In this document: positions 63,795 to 64,000 of the stretch, piece after piece | Numbering within the stretch: position 1 is the first letter of the stretch | Layout of the letters: each line of letters opens with the position of its first letter | DNA from: Parietichytrium sp. I65-24A | Taxonomy: Eukaryota > Sar > Bigyra > Thraustochytrida > Thraustochytriidae | NCBI GenBank assembly: GCA_012862575.1 | Contig: BLSF01000063.1 | Location: 124,001 to 188,000, forward strand | Reading direction: 5' to 3' | Length of the DNA stretch: 64,000 nt | The notes under the pieces: model-generated | Seen by the model: the letters and a program-made list of their open reading frames with translations, nothing else | What the model was told of the DNA's origin: nothing | The model's database searches: none | Made by a program: the position numbers and the translations under genes

Positions 63795-64000
63795 ATGGAC
63801 GGCGAGATCGTCAAAACCGGAGACGTGAGAACAGTGGACGAGCGCATTCGCGAATGCAGCTCGTCGAAGAAAGACGAGCTGAATTTGGCGTCATTAAGGC
63901 TCGAATTGTTTCCGGGAGACATATACGGCGTTGCGTTCGTGCGAACGCTCAATCTGCGTGGAAACGCATTGGAGTACATACCGAAGGACATCTCGCTGCT
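63795..64000 (+). CDS. Leucine-rich-repeat protein, 5' part (cut by window end)
   Basis: The open frame starts with ATG in GAAAATG context and runs off the window. After about 28 mostly charged residues, ELNLASLRLELFP and VRTLNLRGNALEYIPKDIS show two LRR strands with the typical L..L.L..N.L..IP pattern. LRRs usually bind other proteins. Nothing further can be said without the rest of the gene. Confidence 0.65.
   Translation, partial: MDGEIVKTGDVRTVDERIRECSSSKKDELNLASLRLELFPGDIYGVAFVRTLNLRGNALEYIPKDISL

Noticed and set aside
1-64000. Transposons, LTR elements or other virus-derived fossils
   Set aside because: I found no reverse transcriptase, integrase, transposase or capsid-like reading frames and no long terminal or inverted repeats.

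Overview
The window is nuclear DNA from a flagellated, intron-poor unicellular eukaryote. This follows from very long uninterrupted genes (an inner-arm dynein heavy chain of about 4,300 codons in one exon), a few short GT-AG introns, eukaryote-only families (VPS13, NEK kinase, LIM protein, axonemal dynein) and roughly balanced base composition. A stramenopile of the thraustochytrid or labyrinthulid kind would fit, but nothing here proves it. Nearly every start codon I chose is ATG, often in an A-rich context such as AAAATG. Several open frames run further upstream only through TTG or GTG codons, so their starts were trimmed.

Layout. 1-3.6 kb: an inward-rectifier-type K+ channel (plus strand) whose cytoplasmic domain is split by a long insertion. 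3.6-20.8 kb: a giant two-exon VPS13 lipid-transfer protein (minus); its 712-bp intron holds three 60-bp hairpin-like repeats with compensatory changes. 20.8-26.9 kb: sparse DNA with simple repeats, a 26-bp perfect palindrome and a 237-bp assembly gap, and one small secreted LNR/PAN-like protein. 26.9-32.9 kb: uridine-cytidine kinase (+), a coiled-coil protein probably of the outer dynein arm docking complex (-), a 62-residue coiled-coil protein resembling kinetochore DASH subunit Dad1 (+), and a CRP-like LIM protein (-). 35.4-43.1 kb: a methyltransferase-like protein (+), an SF2 helicase (-), a NEK-like kinase (+) and a 2TM-domain membrane protein (-). 44.5-57.4 kb: inner-arm dynein heavy chain (-). 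58.3-60.7 kb: two tandem VOC/glyoxalase-like paralogues (-), each with one intron at the same codon and phase. 61.2-63.5 kb: a WD40 protein with a degenerate class I glutamine amidotransferase domain (+). From 63.8 kb to the edge: the start of a leucine-rich-repeat protein (+).

The genes do not form an operon or a single pathway. Three (dynein heavy chain, the docking-complex-like protein, the NEK-like kinase) point to cilia or flagella, so the organism almost certainly makes a motile stage. No convincing transposon, viral fossil, tRNA, rRNA or CRISPR array was found. The observations most worth a second look are the intronic hairpin repeats, the interrupted Kir channel, the amidotransferase/WD40 fusion that lacks the catalytic cysteine, and the Dad1-like micro-gene.
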